NCBI GenBank assembly: GCA_030524545.1
Contig: JAUNGM010000014.1
Coordinates: 1 to 64,000, forward strand
DNA length: 64,000 nucleotides
Direction: 5' to 3'
From: Eubacteriales bacterium
Lineage (GTDB): Bacteria > Bacillota > Clostridia > Lachnospirales > Lachnospiraceae
Under the pieces are notes generated by a model, which was not told where the DNA came from, searched no databases, and saw nothing but the letters and a program-made list of their open reading frames with translations. The translations under genes were made by a program, and so were the position numbers. Below, piece by piece: positions 1 to 10,111 of the stretch (the first letter of the stretch is position 1; each line of letters opens with the position of its first letter).

Positions 1-62
1 CGGGAATCGAACCCGCCTCCCCAGCTTGGGAAGCTGGTGTTCTACCGATGAACTATATCTGC
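1..62 (-). tRNA. tRNA-Gly (anticodon CCC), 3' end cut by window edge
   Basis: Read on the minus strand, the gene starts with the acceptor half GCAGATA. A D-arm follows (GTTC..GAAC with GGTA in the loop), then an anticodon arm CCAGC-TTCCCAA-GCTGG and a T-arm CGGG-TTCGATT-CCCG. The anticodon in the loop is CCC, which decodes glycine GGG codons. The 3' half of the acceptor stem lies beyond position 1, so the gene is incomplete here. Confidence 0.93.
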
Positions 63-70
63 ATGCAATC

Positions 71-99
71 ATTATAGCACTTTGATTTTCTGAATGCAA
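71..99 (-). promoter_or_regulatory. Promoter of the tRNA-Gly gene
   Basis: On the minus strand TTGCAT (94-99) and TATAAT (71-76) are separated by 17 bases. The -10 box ends only eight bases before the mature tRNA 5' end, as expected for a tRNA transcription unit. Confidence 0.7.
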
Positions 100-150
100 G
101 AGATGTTTTTTTACATACACTTCTAAAAAATGCAAAGTTAAAATGCAGAA

Positions 151-179
151 TTGATTTTTTTTCATCACTGTACTATACT
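151..179 (+). promoter_or_regulatory. Promoter of proC
   Basis: TTGATT (151-156) and TATACT (174-179) are 17 bases apart. The -35 box coincides with the TTG that an ORF finder would take as the earliest proC start, so that upstream extension is not coding. Confidence 0.6.
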
Positions 180-252
180 GAACTACAATTACAAAAGTGC
201 AGATATTTTTGTAGAAAATAGTATATCAGAAAGTGAAGAGAGGGTAAGGCTT

Positions 253-1047
253 ATGCAAATCGGGTTTATTGGCTGCGGAAACATGGGATCTGCTATGATC
301 GGCGGGATTTTAAAAAAAGGGATTTTTTCGAAAGAAGAAATTATCGTATCCAACCTGACGGAAGAAGGCTCCCGCCGCAGCAGGGAGAAACTGGGAGTTG
401 AGACTACACTGGATAACTGTGAGGTAGTGAGGAAGGCAAAAATCGTGGTACTTGCCGTGAAACCTCAGTTTTATGAAGAAGTTCTGGAAGAAATAAAAGG
501 CGAGCTGACACCGGAACATATGATCGTGGGAATCGCTCCCGGTAAGACGCTGGCATGGTTGGAAGAGAAGTGCGGGCAGCCTTTGAAGGTGGTGCGTCTG
601 ATGCCGAATACTCCTGCGCAGGTGGGAGAAGGCATGACGGGAGCCTGCATTAATGAACGCGTGACGGAAGAAGATGCGGAGCGCATTCGGGAAATTACAG
701 AGAGTTTCGGACGTACGGAATTTGTTCCTGAGCGGCTGATGGATGCAGTAGGAGCTGTCAGCGGCTGTTCACCTGCTTATGTATTTATGTTCGTGGAAGC
801 TATGGCAGATGCTGCGGTAGCTCTTGGAATGCCGAGAAAACAAGCATACGCTTTTGCCGCACAGGCAGTGCTCGGAAGCGCCAAAATGGTACTGGAAACA
901 GGAATGCATCCGGGGGAACTGAAGGATATGGTAACTTCTCCGGCGGGAACAACGATTGAGGGTGTCCGTACTTTGGAAAAGCAGGGATTCCGTAGTGCCG
1001 TTTTTGAAGCGCTGATCGCTGCGGCAGATAAAGGAAGGAAACTGTAA
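253..1047 (+). CDS. proC: Pyrroline-5-carboxylate reductase
   Basis: This cytoplasmic enzyme reduces 1-pyrroline-5-carboxylate to proline with NAD(P)H, the last step of proline synthesis. The protein has 264 residues, the usual length. It opens with a Rossmann motif (MQIGFIGCGNMGSAM) and ends with the ProC dimer domain, including the signatures AVSGCSPAYVF and VTSPAGTTIEGV. I chose the ATG at 253, with a purine-rich GAGAGGG just upstream. A longer frame begins at 151, inside the likely promoter, and adds 34 residues with no counterpart in the family. It is probably transcribed alone. Confidence 0.95.
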   Translation: MQIGFIGCGNMGSAMIGGILKKGIFSKEEIIVSNLTEEGSRRSREKLGVETTLDNCEVVRKAKIVVLAVKPQFYEEVLEEIKGELTPEHMIVGIAPGKTLAWLEEKCGQPLKVVRLMPNTPAQVGEGMTGACINERVTEEDAERIREITESFGRTEFVPERLMDAVGAVSGCSPAYVFMFVEAMADAAVALGMPRKQAYAFAAQAVLGSAKMVLETGMHPGELKDMVTSPAGTTIEGVRTLEKQGFRSAVFEALIAAADKGRKL

Positions 1048-1148
1048 GGATAAGGATCACTTATTGAAAAAATAAAACAGGAACAAATTGTGCTGAAGAT
1101 GCGAATGTGTTAAACTATTCCCAGAAGAAGAGGGAGGTTTTGCACATT

Positions 1149-1358
1149 ATGCCATTATTGACAGAAAAATTACTGATCATTTCTATACGTCTGGAAAACA
1201 GTAATAGAAAATGCATCCGTTATCTGGGAAAGCTGCTGGGAATTCTTCCGGTACGCTACAGCCGCCGCATGGAGAAACGGCTGTTTGACGGAACGTGGGA
1301 TCCTGTAAAGCGTTACAGGAAACGATGCAGAAAGGTCCACAGAGGAAAGAAGAGGTGA
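1149..1358 (+). CDS. Small basic hypothetical protein
   Basis: This is a 69-residue frame with a GGGAGG 12 bases before the ATG. It is very basic, especially at the C terminus, and has no motif I recognise. It fills most of the gap between proC and the convergent CYTH gene, and no promoter of its own is evident. It could be a chance frame. Apart from it, the 1048-1371 gap shows nothing. Confidence 0.3.
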   Translation: MPLLTEKLLIISIRLENSNRKCIRYLGKLLGILPVRYSRRMEKRLFDGTWDPVKRYRKRCRKVHRGKKR

Positions 1359-1371
1359 CGGTCCCGGCTGT

Positions 1372-1833
1372 TCAGCCGAGATCCGCACCTCTTTTGCTCA
1401 TATTACTGTTGTGGTATTTGGTGGAATACGTAACATCTTCCCCAAACCATGCAGGCGGCAGATAACTGTTGGCAGCTTCCTCCGAAGGAAACTCCACTTC
1501 CGCCAGCAGCAGACCCTCGTAATCCTCATGAAAGACATCCAGTTCGATGGTAAGTCCGTCTTTTTCGGGAATGAGATATCTGGTTTTTGAAATGACAATG
1601 CCGTCCGCCTTGGGACGCAGGTGGTCATAGGCGTCTTTTGTCAGCGGGAGATTGTATTCCTCTCTGGACAGAAGTCCCCTGGATTTGTAAGTGAGATAGT
1701 AATCCTCATCCTGGCGGCGGATGCGGACAACAGGCTCGGTACAGAGATATCCCTGTTCGATTTTGTGAAACGGATAATCTTCCAGAGCAGGCAGATCTTG
1801 CTTTTTTATAAGAAACTTTCTTTCGATTTCCAT
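1372..1833 (-). CDS. CYTH-domain protein (triphosphate tunnel metalloenzyme family)
   Basis: The 153-residue protein begins with MEIERKFL, the ExExK signature that opens CYTH domains, followed by alternating basic and acidic strands (VRIRRQ, YYLTYKSRG, IELDVF, LAEVEFPSEE) as in a triphosphate tunnel. Family members bind metal and hydrolyse or cyclise organic or inorganic triphosphates; the bacterial single-domain forms often act on tripolyphosphate. The true substrate cannot be told from sequence. An AAGGAG lies seven bases before the ATG at 1833. The gene is transcribed towards proC and stands alone. Confidence 0.88.
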   Translation of the reverse strand: MEIERKFLIKKQDLPALEDYPFHKIEQGYLCTEPVVRIRRQDEDYYLTYKSRGLLSREEYNLPLTKDAYDHLRPKADGIVISKTRYLIPEKDGLTIELDVFHEDYEGLLLAEVEFPSEEAANSYLPPAWFGEDVTYSTKYHNSNMSKRGADLG

Positions 1834-1880
1834 ATCGTTCTCCTTTTAAAAATATTTCTTATTTCAGTATACCCATTTGA

Positions 1881-1909
1881 TTGTAAAAAAGAAAGTGTAA
1901 TGTTATAAT
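1881..1909 (+). promoter_or_regulatory. Promoter of the DJ-1/PfpI gene, with leader hairpin
   Basis: TTGTAA (1881-1886) and an extended -10 TGTTATAAT (-10 at 1904-1909) have 17-base spacing. The transcript would carry about 100 bases of leader. The leader contains a 7-bp hairpin (CGGCGCA, 1965-1971, pairing with TGCGCCG, 1977-1983) some 34 bases before the start codon. Confidence 0.65.
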
Positions 1910-2016
1910 AGGAACACTTAATGAGCGCAAACAGTGATGATATGAGAATAGATTACTTATTTTCCGGCGCACTTGCTGCGCCGAACGATAAATAATAAAA
2001 TTTCAGGAGGTTTTCC

Positions 2017-2568
2017 ATGAGTAAAGTGTATATTTTTCTCGCAGACGGATTTGAAGACATTGAAGGACTGACTGTAGTAGATCTGATGCGCAGGGCACAG
2101 ATCGATATTCAGACTGTTTCCATCAAAGATACGAAAGAGGTGCAGACATCCCACGGTATTATCATGCAGGCTGACCGTACATTTGAAGAGACTGATTTTT
2201 CAGATGCGGATATGCTTGTGCTTCCGGGCGGCATGCCGGGAACCAGATATTTAGGCGGGTATCAGCCTCTGACAGATCTTCTTACGGAATTTTACGGAAA
2301 AGGCGGCAAGGTAGCTGCTATCTGTGCAGCACCCAGTGTATTTGCGTCCCTCGGTTTCCTGAAAGGAAGAAAAGCAACCTCCTATCCGTCCTTTATGGAC
2401 AAGCTGGACGGCGCCCTGACCACGGAAGAAGCAGTGGCTGTGGATGGAAATGTCACGACCAGCAGAGGACTGGGAACTGCCATTGATTTTGCCCTCAGTC
2501 TGGTTTCCCAGTTGGAAGGAGAAGAAAAAGCGAAAGAAATTGCTGCATCCATTGTATATAATAAGTGA
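2017..2568 (+). CDS. DJ-1/PfpI family protein (YajL/ThiJ-like)
   Basis: This is a 183-residue flavodoxin-fold protein of the DJ-1 superfamily. The conserved nucleophile-elbow cysteine is in AAICAAPSVFASLGFL and the partner glutamate in LADGFEDIE near the N terminus. GGMPGTRYL is also typical. Relatives have been described as deglycases, chaperones or oxidative-stress proteins, and the exact activity here is unknown. AGGAGG lies seven bases before the ATG. It is a single-gene unit with its own promoter. Confidence 0.9.
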   Translation: MSKVYIFLADGFEDIEGLTVVDLMRRAQIDIQTVSIKDTKEVQTSHGIIMQADRTFEETDFSDADMLVLPGGMPGTRYLGGYQPLTDLLTEFYGKGGKVAAICAAPSVFASLGFLKGRKATSYPSFMDKLDGALTTEEAVAVDGNVTTSRGLGTAIDFALSLVSQLEGEEKAKEIAASIVYNK

Positions 2569-2636
2569 AACTCTGCGGAAAAGGCGGTTATCCGCAACAT
2601 TTTCCCTTGAAATCCCTTGAAAAAACGCTGGCATTT

Positions 2637-2665
2637 TTGAAACTATTGTGCTATACTACCATAAT
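2637..2665 (+). promoter_or_regulatory. Promoter of the tig-clpP-clpX-lon block
   Basis: TTGAAA (2637-2642) and CATAAT (2660-2665) are spaced by 17 bases, about 120 bases before the tig start. No CtsR-type heptad repeat or CIRCE element was seen next to it. Confidence 0.5.
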
Positions 2666-2784
2666 GACTGTAATTGTATCTCTTTCACCGGGGATACGGG
2701 TGCCTGAATAGTTCGGAACAGGCAGAAGATAACAATAGATAATAATAGAAGAAATAACCTGATAATTAAGGAGGAACATGAAAC

Positions 2785-4071
2785 ATGAGTTTACAGGTGG
2801 AAAAACTGGAAAAGAACATGGCGAAACTGACGATTGAAGTTTCTGCTGAAGATTTGGACAAGGCAATGCAGAATGCATACCAGAAAGCTAAAGGAAGAAT
2901 TTCCATCCCTGGATTCCGTAAAGGAAAAGCTCCAAGAAAAATGATTGAACAGATGTATGGCAAGGGAATCTTTCTGGAGGACGCTGCCAACGCCCTGATT
3001 CCGGAGCACTACAGCAAAGCTCTGGAAGAGTGCGGCCTGGATATTGTTTCCCAGCCGGAGATTGATGTAACACAGGCTGAGCCTGGTAAACCATTCATCT
3101 TTACTGCAGAAGTAGCTGTTAAGCCGGAAGTTACCCTTGGAGAGTATAAAGGTGTAGAAGTTCCGAAGGCAGAGACAGAAGTAACTGACGAAGATGTAGA
3201 TGCAGAGATTAAGAAAGAGCAGGAGAAAAACTCCAGAACCATTACCGTAGAAGACCGCGGTGCAGAGAATGGAGATATCACTACCATCGACTTCGAAGGA
3301 TTTGTTGACGGTGTGGCATTTGAAGGCGGTAAGGGAACAGACTATCCGCTGACACTTGGCTCCGGTTCCTTTATCCCGGGATTTGAAGACCAGCTTATTG
3401 GCGCTAAGACCGGTGACCATGTAGAAGTAAATGTTACTTTCCCGGAAGAATACCAGGCGAAGGAACTTGCAGGCAAAGCAGCCGTATTCCAGTGTGATGT
3501 GAAGAAGATCGAAGCCAAAGAGCTTCCGGTACTGGATGATGAGTTTGCTCAGGACGTATCCGAATTCGATACTCTTGCTGAATACAAAGAAGACGTTAAG
3601 AAGAATCTGACAGAAAAGAAAGAAAAAGAAGCTCTTCGTGCAAAAGAGGATGCTGCAGTAGAAAAAGCTGTTGAGAACGCTGAGATGGAAATCCCGGATG
3701 CTATGGTTCGTACCCAGGCACGCCAGATGGTAGATGATTTCAGCAGAAGAATGCAGCAGCAGGGTCTTACCATGGAACAGTACTTCCAGTATACAGGACT
3801 TACCATGGATAAGATGATCGACGACACAAAACCGCAGGCTCTGAAGAGAATCCAGACAAGACTTGTTCTTGAAAAGATCGCAGAAACAGAAAACATTCAG
3901 CCAACTGAAGAAGAAGTAAACGAAGAAATCGCAAAGATGGCTGAGATGTATAAGATGGAAGCTGACAAATTAAAAGAGCTGATCGGCGAGAATGAAATGA
4001 ATCAGATGAAGAAAGATATGGCAGTTCAGAAAGCCGTAACTCTCATCGCTGAGGCAGCAAAAGAAGTTTAA
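2785..4071 (+). CDS. tig: Trigger factor, ribosome-bound chaperone and prolyl isomerase
   Basis: At 428 residues this is the usual length of trigger factor. The N-terminal ribosome-binding domain has the signature FRKGKAPRKMIEQMYG (GFRxGxxP), the middle FKBP-type peptidyl-prolyl isomerase domain has GDITTIDFEGFVDG, and the C-terminal half is a long charged helical chaperone domain. It binds ribosomal protein L23 and folds nascent chains. AAGGAGG precedes the ATG at 2785; an ATG at 2778 is out of frame. It heads a conserved quality-control block with the protease genes that follow. Confidence 0.97.
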   Translation: MSLQVEKLEKNMAKLTIEVSAEDLDKAMQNAYQKAKGRISIPGFRKGKAPRKMIEQMYGKGIFLEDAANALIPEHYSKALEECGLDIVSQPEIDVTQAEPGKPFIFTAEVAVKPEVTLGEYKGVEVPKAETEVTDEDVDAEIKKEQEKNSRTITVEDRGAENGDITTIDFEGFVDGVAFEGGKGTDYPLTLGSGSFIPGFEDQLIGAKTGDHVEVNVTFPEEYQAKELAGKAAVFQCDVKKIEAKELPVLDDEFAQDVSEFDTLAEYKEDVKKNLTEKKEKEALRAKEDAAVEKAVENAEMEIPDAMVRTQARQMVDDFSRRMQQQGLTMEQYFQYTGLTMDKMIDDTKPQALKRIQTRLVLEKIAETENIQPTEEEVNEEIAKMAEMYKMEADKLKELIGENEMNQMKKDMAVQKAVTLIAEAAKEV

Positions 4072-4143
4072 TTATTACTGGTTCCGGGGCGGACAGGAAT
4101 GTTTGCTCCCATCGGACCAGGGCCAACGAATGGAGGCATGAAT

Positions 4144-4725
4144 ATGAGTTTGGTACCTTATGTCATTGAACAGACGAGCAGGGGAGAAAGAAGTTACGAC
4201 ATTTATTCCAGACTTCTCAAGGACAGAATCATTTTTCTTGGTGAAGAAGTAAACGATGTAAGCGCCAGCATTATTGTTGCACAGCTCCTTTTCCTGGAGG
4301 CAGAAGATCCCGGCAAGGATATCCAGCTTTACATCAACAGCCCGGGCGGTTCTGTAACTGCCGGTATGGCGATTTACGATACCATGAAATACATCAAGTG
4401 TGATGTTTCTACGATCTGTCTTGGAATGGCGGCCAGCATGGGAGCATTTCTTCTGGCAGGCGGAACGAAGGGCAAGAGATTTGCACTTCCTCATTCCACT
4501 ATCATGATTCACCAGCCTTCCGGCGGTGCTCAGGGTCAGGCAACGGAGATTCAGATCGTAGCAGATCATATTGCCCAGACCAAGAGGACATTAAATGAAA
4601 TTCTGGCTGAGAACACCGGTCAGCCATACGAAGTTGTAGAGAAAGATACCGACCGGGACAATTATATGACCGCAGAGGAAGCGAAGGCTTACGGCCTGAT
4701 TGACGGCGTTGTCATGCATAAATAA
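4144..4725 (+). CDS. clpP: ATP-dependent Clp protease proteolytic subunit
   Basis: ClpP forms the barrel-shaped serine peptidase that degrades proteins fed by ClpX or ClpA/C ATPases. The 193-residue protein carries the catalytic triad Ser98 (GMAASMGA), His123 (MIHQPSGG) and Asp172 (DTDRD). I chose the ATG at 4144 because GGAGG lies seven bases upstream and it gives the standard N terminus ([10 protein letters not shown]). The frame stays open back to 4099, but that extension has no ribosome binding site. It follows tig by 72 bases and clpX comes next. Confidence 0.97.
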   Translation: MSLVPYVIEQTSRGERSYDIYSRLLKDRIIFLGEEVNDVSASIIVAQLLFLEAEDPGKDIQLYINSPGGSVTAGMAIYDTMKYIKCDVSTICLGMAASMGAFLLAGGTKGKRFALPHSTIMIHQPSGGAQGQATEIQIVADHIAQTKRTLNEILAENTGQPYEVVEKDTDRDNYMTAEEAKAYGLIDGVVMHK

Positions 4726-4780
4726 GGCTGACTGCAGGACCTGCCGCTGGCAGCTCCTTCCGTGTGCCAGGGCAAAAGAA

Positions 4781-4805
4781 AAGACTCCTGTAAGCCAGGA
4801 GTCTT
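4781..4805. terminator. Hairpin between clpP and clpX, terminator-like
   Basis: A 10-bp perfect stem (AAGACTCCTG / CAGGAGTCTT, 4781-4790 and 4796-4805) has a 5-base loop. The plus-strand tail (ATCTTGCTCT) is a weak U-tract. The minus-strand tail (TTTTCTTTTG) is better, yet no minus-strand gene is present. It may attenuate between clpP and clpX. Confidence 0.5.
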
Positions 4806-4923
4806 ATCTTGCTCTATGGGAAAATTCTGCAAAGCAGGATCTTTTTTCATAGAGTGAAGAACGAGCAAAATGAAAATTACCAGTCCCGTCAGTGGATTGG
4901 CAGAAAGGAATAGAAAGATATCC

Positions 4924-6243
4924 ATGGCAGAAAAAATGAGAGATGGAAAGATCAGATGCTCTTTTTGTCACAAATCGGAAGATCAGGTGCGCAAGCTGAT
5001 CGCGGGACCGGATGGTTCTTTTATCTGTGACGAATGTGTCGGCATTTGTGCGGAGATTCTGGAAGAGGAGTTTGGCATGTTTGACCGGGAGCCGGTCTAC
5101 GATCATTCCGAGATTAACTTGCTGAAACCGGAGGAAATCCATGAAATTCTGGATGACTATGTCATTGGACAGGATGAGGCAAAAAAAGCTTTGTCTGTGG
5201 CAGTATACAACCACTATAAAAGAGTAACGGCTTCCAGAGACCTGGATGTGGAGCTGCAGAAGAGCAACATTCTGATGCTGGGGCCTACAGGCTCTGGCAA
5301 GACACTTCTGGCTCAGACTCTGGCCAGGATGCTGAATGTGCCTTTTGCCATTGCGGATGCAACGACTCTGACAGAAGCAGGATATGTGGGCGAGGATGTG
5401 GAGAATATCCTTTTGAAGATCATTCAGGCTGCTGACTATGATATTGAACGTGCGCAGTACGGTATTATCTATATAGACGAAATTGACAAGATCACCAGAA
5501 AATCCGAAAATGCTTCCATTACCCGTGACGTTTCCGGTGAGGGTGTACAGCAGGCACTGCTCAAGATCCTGGAGGGTACGGTTGCCAATGTTCCGCCGCA
5601 GGGCGGCAGAAAGCATCCGCACCAGGAATTCCTCCAGATTGATACAACGAATATTCTGTTTATCTGCGGCGGTGCTTTTGAGGGAATCGAAAAGATCATT
5701 GAAGCCCGCAAGGATACCAAGGCCATCGGTTTTGGTGCGGAAGTTGCCGTAAAGAAAGAGCGGAATGTGGGAGAAGTATTGAAAGAAGTGATGCCGGAGG
5801 ACTTTATCAAATTCGGTTTGATCCCGGAATTTATCGGACGTGTTCCTGTGGTTGTCTCACTGGATGCACTGGATGAGAGTGCGTTGATCCGTATTTTGAG
5901 AGAGCCGAAAAATTCCCTTACAAAACAGTATCATAAACTGTTTGAACTGGACGGGGTGGAACTGGATTTCAGCGATGATGCACTGGAACTGGTTGCCAGG
6001 AAATCCCTGGAGCGGAAGACCGGTGCCAGAGGCCTGCGTGCCATTATGGAAAATTCTCTTATGGATCTTATGTATAAGATTCCATCCGATAATACGATCC
6101 GCAAATGCGTGATCACAAAAGAAGTAGTAGAAGGAACCGGGGAACCGGAGATCGTCCATGGGGAAGTGCCTGTACCTGCACCTGCACCGGCAGGACGAAG
6201 AACAACCCGGTCCAGAAAAAAAGGAAAACCAGAAACGGCTTGA
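4924..6243 (+). CDS. clpX: ATP-dependent Clp protease ATP-binding subunit ClpX
   Basis: This AAA+ unfoldase recognises tagged proteins and threads them into ClpP. The 439-residue protein opens with a zinc finger (CSFC...CDEC), then Walker A GPTGSGKT, Walker [11 protein letters not shown], the RKHPHQEF region, and the sensor motif KTGARGLRA. The C terminus is a proline/arginine-rich tail ([18 protein letters not shown]) beyond the usual end. The start is uncertain: ATG 4924 gives MAEKMRDGK, while the frame stays open to 4870. An AAAGGA lies 14 bases before 4924. Confidence 0.96.
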   Translation: MAEKMRDGKIRCSFCHKSEDQVRKLIAGPDGSFICDECVGICAEILEEEFGMFDREPVYDHSEINLLKPEEIHEILDDYVIGQDEAKKALSVAVYNHYKRVTASRDLDVELQKSNILMLGPTGSGKTLLAQTLARMLNVPFAIADATTLTEAGYVGEDVENILLKIIQAADYDIERAQYGIIYIDEIDKITRKSENASITRDVSGEGVQQALLKILEGTVANVPPQGGRKHPHQEFLQIDTTNILFICGGAFEGIEKIIEARKDTKAIGFGAEVAVKKERNVGEVLKEVMPEDFIKFGLIPEFIGRVPVVVSLDALDESALIRILREPKNSLTKQYHKLFELDGVELDFSDDALELVARKSLERKTGARGLRAIMENSLMDLMYKIPSDNTIRKCVITKEVVEGTGEPEIVHGEVPVPAPAPAGRRTTRSRKKGKPETA

Positions 6244-6261
6244 TGAAGGGACTGAAGATAA

Positions 6262-8580
6262 ATGACGAATCCGATTAGCGTTTTGCCTGCTATTGCACTT
6301 AGGGGAACTACGATTCTGCCGGACATGATCGTCCATTTTGATGTGAGCAGAGAACGTTCGATCAAGGCTATTGAACAGGCAATGCTGCATGATCAGAAGA
6401 TTTTTCTGATCACCCAGAAGGATCCGGAGACAGAGACGCCGGGCCTGATGGATCTGTACCAGATTGGAACGATTGCATATATCAAACAGGTAGTGAAACT
6501 TCCTCAGAATCTGCTGCGTGTTTTAGTGGAAGGAACGGAACGGGCTGAACTGCTTGGCCTGGAACAGGAATTTCCTTATCTGAAATGTGAAGTGGCACTA
6601 TTTGAAAATGACAAAGCAGAACATTTGTCACCGGCTGTAAAAGAAGCTATGCACAGAAGCATCCGCCAGCTTTTCCAGCAGTATTGCCTGGAAAGCGGCA
6701 AGGTCGGAAAGGAGCTGGTGGCCCAGATTCTGAAGATTGAAGATGTGACAGAGCTGATGAATCAGGTATCTGTGAACCTTCCTCTGTCATATCAGAATAA
6801 ACAGAAAATCCTGGATGCAGTTTCTCTGGAAGAACAGTACGAAGTACTGGGCGCAATCCTTACCAGTGAGATTGAAGTGATGCAGGTTGCCAAAGAACTC
6901 CAGAAAAAACTTCAGGTGCGTATTGACAAAAACCAGAGAGAATATATTCTCAGGGAACAGTTGAAACTGATCCGCGAGGAACTGGGAGAAGACGGTGCTG
7001 CAGGGAACATTGATGAGTACCGCAGACAGCTTGGAGAGCTTCAGGCCAGTGATGAAGTAAAAGAAAAAATAAGCAAAGAGATCGACCGGCTGAAGAGCAT
7101 GAATAACAATATGGCGGAAACCGGTGTTCTGAGCGGATATATTGAAACACTTCTGGCTCTTCCATGGGACAAACGCACAGAGGATTCCGATGATTTAAAA
7201 GAAGCATGGAGGATTCTGGAGGAGGGGCACTATGGCTTAAAGGAAGTGAAGGAGCGGATTATGGAGTTTTTATCCGTCCGTAAGCTTACCTCCAGGGGCA
7301 AGAGCCCCATTCTGTGTCTGGTCGGCCCTCCCGGAACAGGCAAGACTTCCATTGCCCGTTCCGTTGCAGAAGCACTGCATAAGAAATATGTACGAATTTG
7401 TCTGGGAGGCGTCCGTGACGAAGCAGAAATCCGCGGTCACCGTAAGACATATGTGGGAGCCATGCCCGGCAGGATCACGGAAGCTTTGAAACAGGCAGGC
7501 GTCAGCAATCCGCTGATGCTTTTGGATGAGATTGATAAGACCAGCAGCGACCATAAAGGAGATACTGCTTCCGCTCTTCTGGAGGTTCTGGATCCGGAGC
7601 AGAACAACTGCTTTAAGGATCATTATGTGGAGATTGCCCAGAATCTGTCGGAAGTGCTGTTTATAGCCACCGCCAATGATATGCAGGGGATCCCGAGGCC
7701 ATTGCTGGATCGTATGGAAGTCATCGAAATTTCCGGGTATACGGAGAATGAGAAGGTTCATATTGCAAAAGAACATCTGATTTCTAAACAGATGGAGATG
7801 AATGGCATCGCCAAAGGGCAGCTTTCCATTCAGATGAATGCCCTGCGTAAAATGATCAACAATTATACAAAGGAAGCGGGTGTCCGAAGCCTGGAACGGA
7901 AAATTGGCCAGATCTGCCGTAAAACGGCCAGAGAGATCATGGAAAACGGTAAGGAGAAAGTGACGGTCACATCTAAAAACCTTCCGGATTATCTTGGCAG
8001 GGAGCGGTACAATTATCTTATGGCAAATAAGAAGGACGAAGTGGGAATTGCCCGCGGCCTTGCCTGGACGCAGGTTGGCGGAGACACCCTTCAGATAGAA
8101 GTAAACATCATGCCCGGAAAGGGAGAACTGCTTTTGACAGGACAGCTTGGAGATGTGATGAAAGAGTCAGCACAGGCAGGAATTACCTACATTCGTTCCG
8201 TAGCGGATCAGTATGGCGTTCCTCAGGAGTTTTTCCGGGAACATGACATTCACGTACATATCCCGGAAGGCGCCGTTCCCAAAGATGGCCCGTCTGCGGG
8301 TATTACCATGGCGACAGCAATGCTTTCTGCTGTGATCGGACGAGAGGTCCGGGCAGATGTTGCCATGACAGGAGAGATTACACTCCGGGGAAGAGTTCTT
8401 CCTATCGGGGGCCTGAAAGAAAAACTCCTGGCAGCCAAATATGCCAAGATAAAGCAGGTTCTTGTACCGGGTGAGAACAAGCCGGACATTCAGGAAATGG
8501 ACGGGGAAATCCTGGAAGGGCTGAAAATTTCCTATGTAGATACCATGGGAGATGTCCTGAAGGAAGCGCTTTGTAAGTGA
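6262..8580 (+). CDS. lon: ATP-dependent Lon protease
   Basis: Lon is a cytosolic homo-hexameric AAA+ serine protease that removes misfolded and regulatory proteins. The 772-residue protein has the N-terminal substrate-binding LAN domain ([19 protein letters not shown]), a coiled-coil stretch, Walker A GPPGTGKT, Walker [10 protein letters not shown], and the C-terminal protease domain with the Ser-Lys dyad in [14 protein letters not shown] and [12 protein letters not shown]. It starts 18 bases after clpX with an AAGGGA ribosome binding site, so co-transcription is likely. The clpX-lon-ysxC order is common in Firmicutes. Confidence 0.97.
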   Translation: MTNPISVLPAIALRGTTILPDMIVHFDVSRERSIKAIEQAMLHDQKIFLITQKDPETETPGLMDLYQIGTIAYIKQVVKLPQNLLRVLVEGTERAELLGLEQEFPYLKCEVALFENDKAEHLSPAVKEAMHRSIRQLFQQYCLESGKVGKELVAQILKIEDVTELMNQVSVNLPLSYQNKQKILDAVSLEEQYEVLGAILTSEIEVMQVAKELQKKLQVRIDKNQREYILREQLKLIREELGEDGAAGNIDEYRRQLGELQASDEVKEKISKEIDRLKSMNNNMAETGVLSGYIETLLALPWDKRTEDSDDLKEAWRILEEGHYGLKEVKERIMEFLSVRKLTSRGKSPILCLVGPPGTGKTSIARSVAEALHKKYVRICLGGVRDEAEIRGHRKTYVGAMPGRITEALKQAGVSNPLMLLDEIDKTSSDHKGDTASALLEVLDPEQNNCFKDHYVEIAQNLSEVLFIATANDMQGIPRPLLDRMEVIEISGYTENEKVHIAKEHLISKQMEMNGIAKGQLSIQMNALRKMINNYTKEAGVRSLERKIGQICRKTAREIMENGKEKVTVTSKNLPDYLGRERYNYLMANKKDEVGIARGLAWTQVGGDTLQIEVNIMPGKGELLLTGQLGDVMKESAQAGITYIRSVADQYGVPQEFFREHDIHVHIPEGAVPKDGPSAGITMATAMLSAVIGREVRADVAMTGEITLRGRVLPIGGLKEKLLAAKYAKIKQVLVPGENKPDIQEMDGEILEGLKISYVDTMGDVLKEALCK

Positions 8581-8619
8581 GCTGCCCCGCTGCCTGCCGT
8601 ACTGACAGAGAGGAATTTT

Positions 8620-9231
8620 ATGGTTATTAAGAATGTTTCATTAGATATTGTATGCGGCATAACGAGCAAGCTTCCGGATACGGGAAGGCCGGAAGTGGCT
8701 TTTGCCGGCAAATCCAATGTGGGGAAATCCTCCCTGATTAACGGGCTGATGAACCGCAAATCCCTGGCAAGGACAAGTTCCCAGCCGGGGAAGACGCAGA
8801 CGATCAATTTTTATAATATTAATGAGTGCATCTATCTGGTAGATCTTCCCGGCTACGGATATGCCAAAGTGTCCCAGACAGAAAAAGAAAAATGGGGCAA
8901 AATGATTGAAAGATACCTGCATACCTCTAAGAATCTGAAAGCGGTCTTCCTGCTCATTGATATTCGCCATGAGCCGTCCGCAAATGATAAGATGATGTAT
9001 GAATGGATCGTGCATAACGGCTACGAACCGATTATCATAGCAACCAAGCTGGATAAGCTGAAACGCAGCCAGGTGCAGAAAAACCTGAAACAGATCAAAG
9101 AAGGGCTGAAGCTCCGTCCGGGTACGGCTGTGTTTCCTTTCTCTGCGGAAACCAAGCAGGGCAGGGAAGAAATCTGGGCGCTGATCGACGAGTTGACCGG
9201 CCTTGCGCCGGCAGCTACGGAAGAGGCCTGA
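8620..9231 (+). CDS. ysxC: Ribosome-assembly GTP-binding protein YsxC/EngB
   Basis: This is an essential GTPase that helps late maturation of the 50S ribosomal subunit. The 203-residue protein shows all G motifs: G1 AGKSNVGKSSL, G3 DLPGYGYAKV, G4 TKLDKL and G5 FSAETKQG. The start at 8620 is preceded by AGAGGAA. It lies 39 bases after lon, a conserved neighbourhood, and is probably in the same transcript. Confidence 0.95.
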   Translation: MVIKNVSLDIVCGITSKLPDTGRPEVAFAGKSNVGKSSLINGLMNRKSLARTSSQPGKTQTINFYNINECIYLVDLPGYGYAKVSQTEKEKWGKMIERYLHTSKNLKAVFLLIDIRHEPSANDKMMYEWIVHNGYEPIIIATKLDKLKRSQVQKNLKQIKEGLKLRPGTAVFPFSAETKQGREEIWALIDELTGLAPAATEEA

Positions 9232-9265
9232 AAAAGAAGAATACCATCCCTGAAGGGAGAGAAAT

Positions 9266-10111
9266 ATGGGAATTATCAAGGCGTTCAAGCTGGGATTTGA
9301 CTATCTCAAATATGATGAAGACGGCAATGTGCAGGATACGCAGAGAGCTGTCAATGATGTAAACCTGGACATTGAAGCCGGGGAATTCGTGGCAATCCTG
9401 GGCCATAACGGTTCCGGGAAATCCACTTTGGCAAAGCATATGAATGCATTGCTGCTGCCTACGGAGGGAACTCTGTGGATCGATGATACGGCAACCAATG
9501 AAGAACCGGATTTATGGAAGCTTCGCCAGAAGGCCGGCATGGTTTTCCAGAATCCGGATAACCAGATCATCGGAACTGTGGTGGAGGAGGATGTAGGATT
9601 CGGCCCGGAAAATATGGGCGTTCCTACAGAAGAAATATGGAAACGCGTGGATGACAGCCTGCAGAAAACAGGCATGGCAGCCTACCGCCACCATTCACCA
9701 AACAAACTGTCCGGCGGACAGAAACAGCGTGTAGCGATTGCTGGTGTCATGGCTATGCGTCCGAAATGTATTGTCCTGGACGAACCGACGGCCATGCTTG
9801 ACCCAAATGGACGTAAGGAAGTTCTGAAGGCGGTCAGGGAACTGAACCGTCAGGAGAACGTAACAGTGATTCTGATCACTCATTATATGGAAGAAGTCAT
9901 TCATGCGGACAGAGTTTATGTGATGGATGGCGGAAACGTTGTTATGGAGGGGACTCCGAGAGAGATTTTTTCTCAGGTAGATACCCTGAAGCATTATCGT
10001 CTTGACGTGCCGCAGGTTACTCTGCTGGCCCATGAACTTCGGAAATCCGGTGTGGATATTTCGGAGGGAATACTGACTACGGAGGAATTGGTGAGTGCCT
10101 TATGTCAATAG
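9266..10111 (+). CDS. ecfA1: ECF transporter ATPase EcfA1
   Basis: This is one of two ATPases that power energy-coupling-factor importers for vitamins and metals. The 281-residue protein has Walker [11 protein letters not shown], the Q-loop FQNPDNQI typical of EcfA, the ABC signature [13 protein letters not shown] and Walker [19 protein letters not shown] lies a few bases before the ATG. It overlaps ecfA2 by 10 bases, so the two ATPases are translationally coupled. In many Firmicutes this module follows rplQ; here it follows ysxC and precedes truA. Confidence 0.94.
   Translation: MGIIKAFKLGFDYLKYDEDGNVQDTQRAVNDVNLDIEAGEFVAILGHNGSGKSTLAKHMNALLLPTEGTLWIDDTATNEEPDLWKLRQKAGMVFQNPDNQIIGTVVEEDVGFGPENMGVPTEEIWKRVDDSLQKTGMAAYRHHSPNKLSGGQKQRVAIAGVMAMRPKCIVLDEPTAMLDPNGRKEVLKAVRELNRQENVTVILITHYMEEVIHADRVYVMDGGNVVMEGTPREIFSQVDTLKHYRLDVPQVTLLAHELRKSGVDISEGILTTEELVSALCQ

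Noticed and set aside
151..252. N-terminal extension of ProC
   Set aside because: It overlaps a good promoter and its sequence has no family counterpart; ATG 253 gives the normal start.
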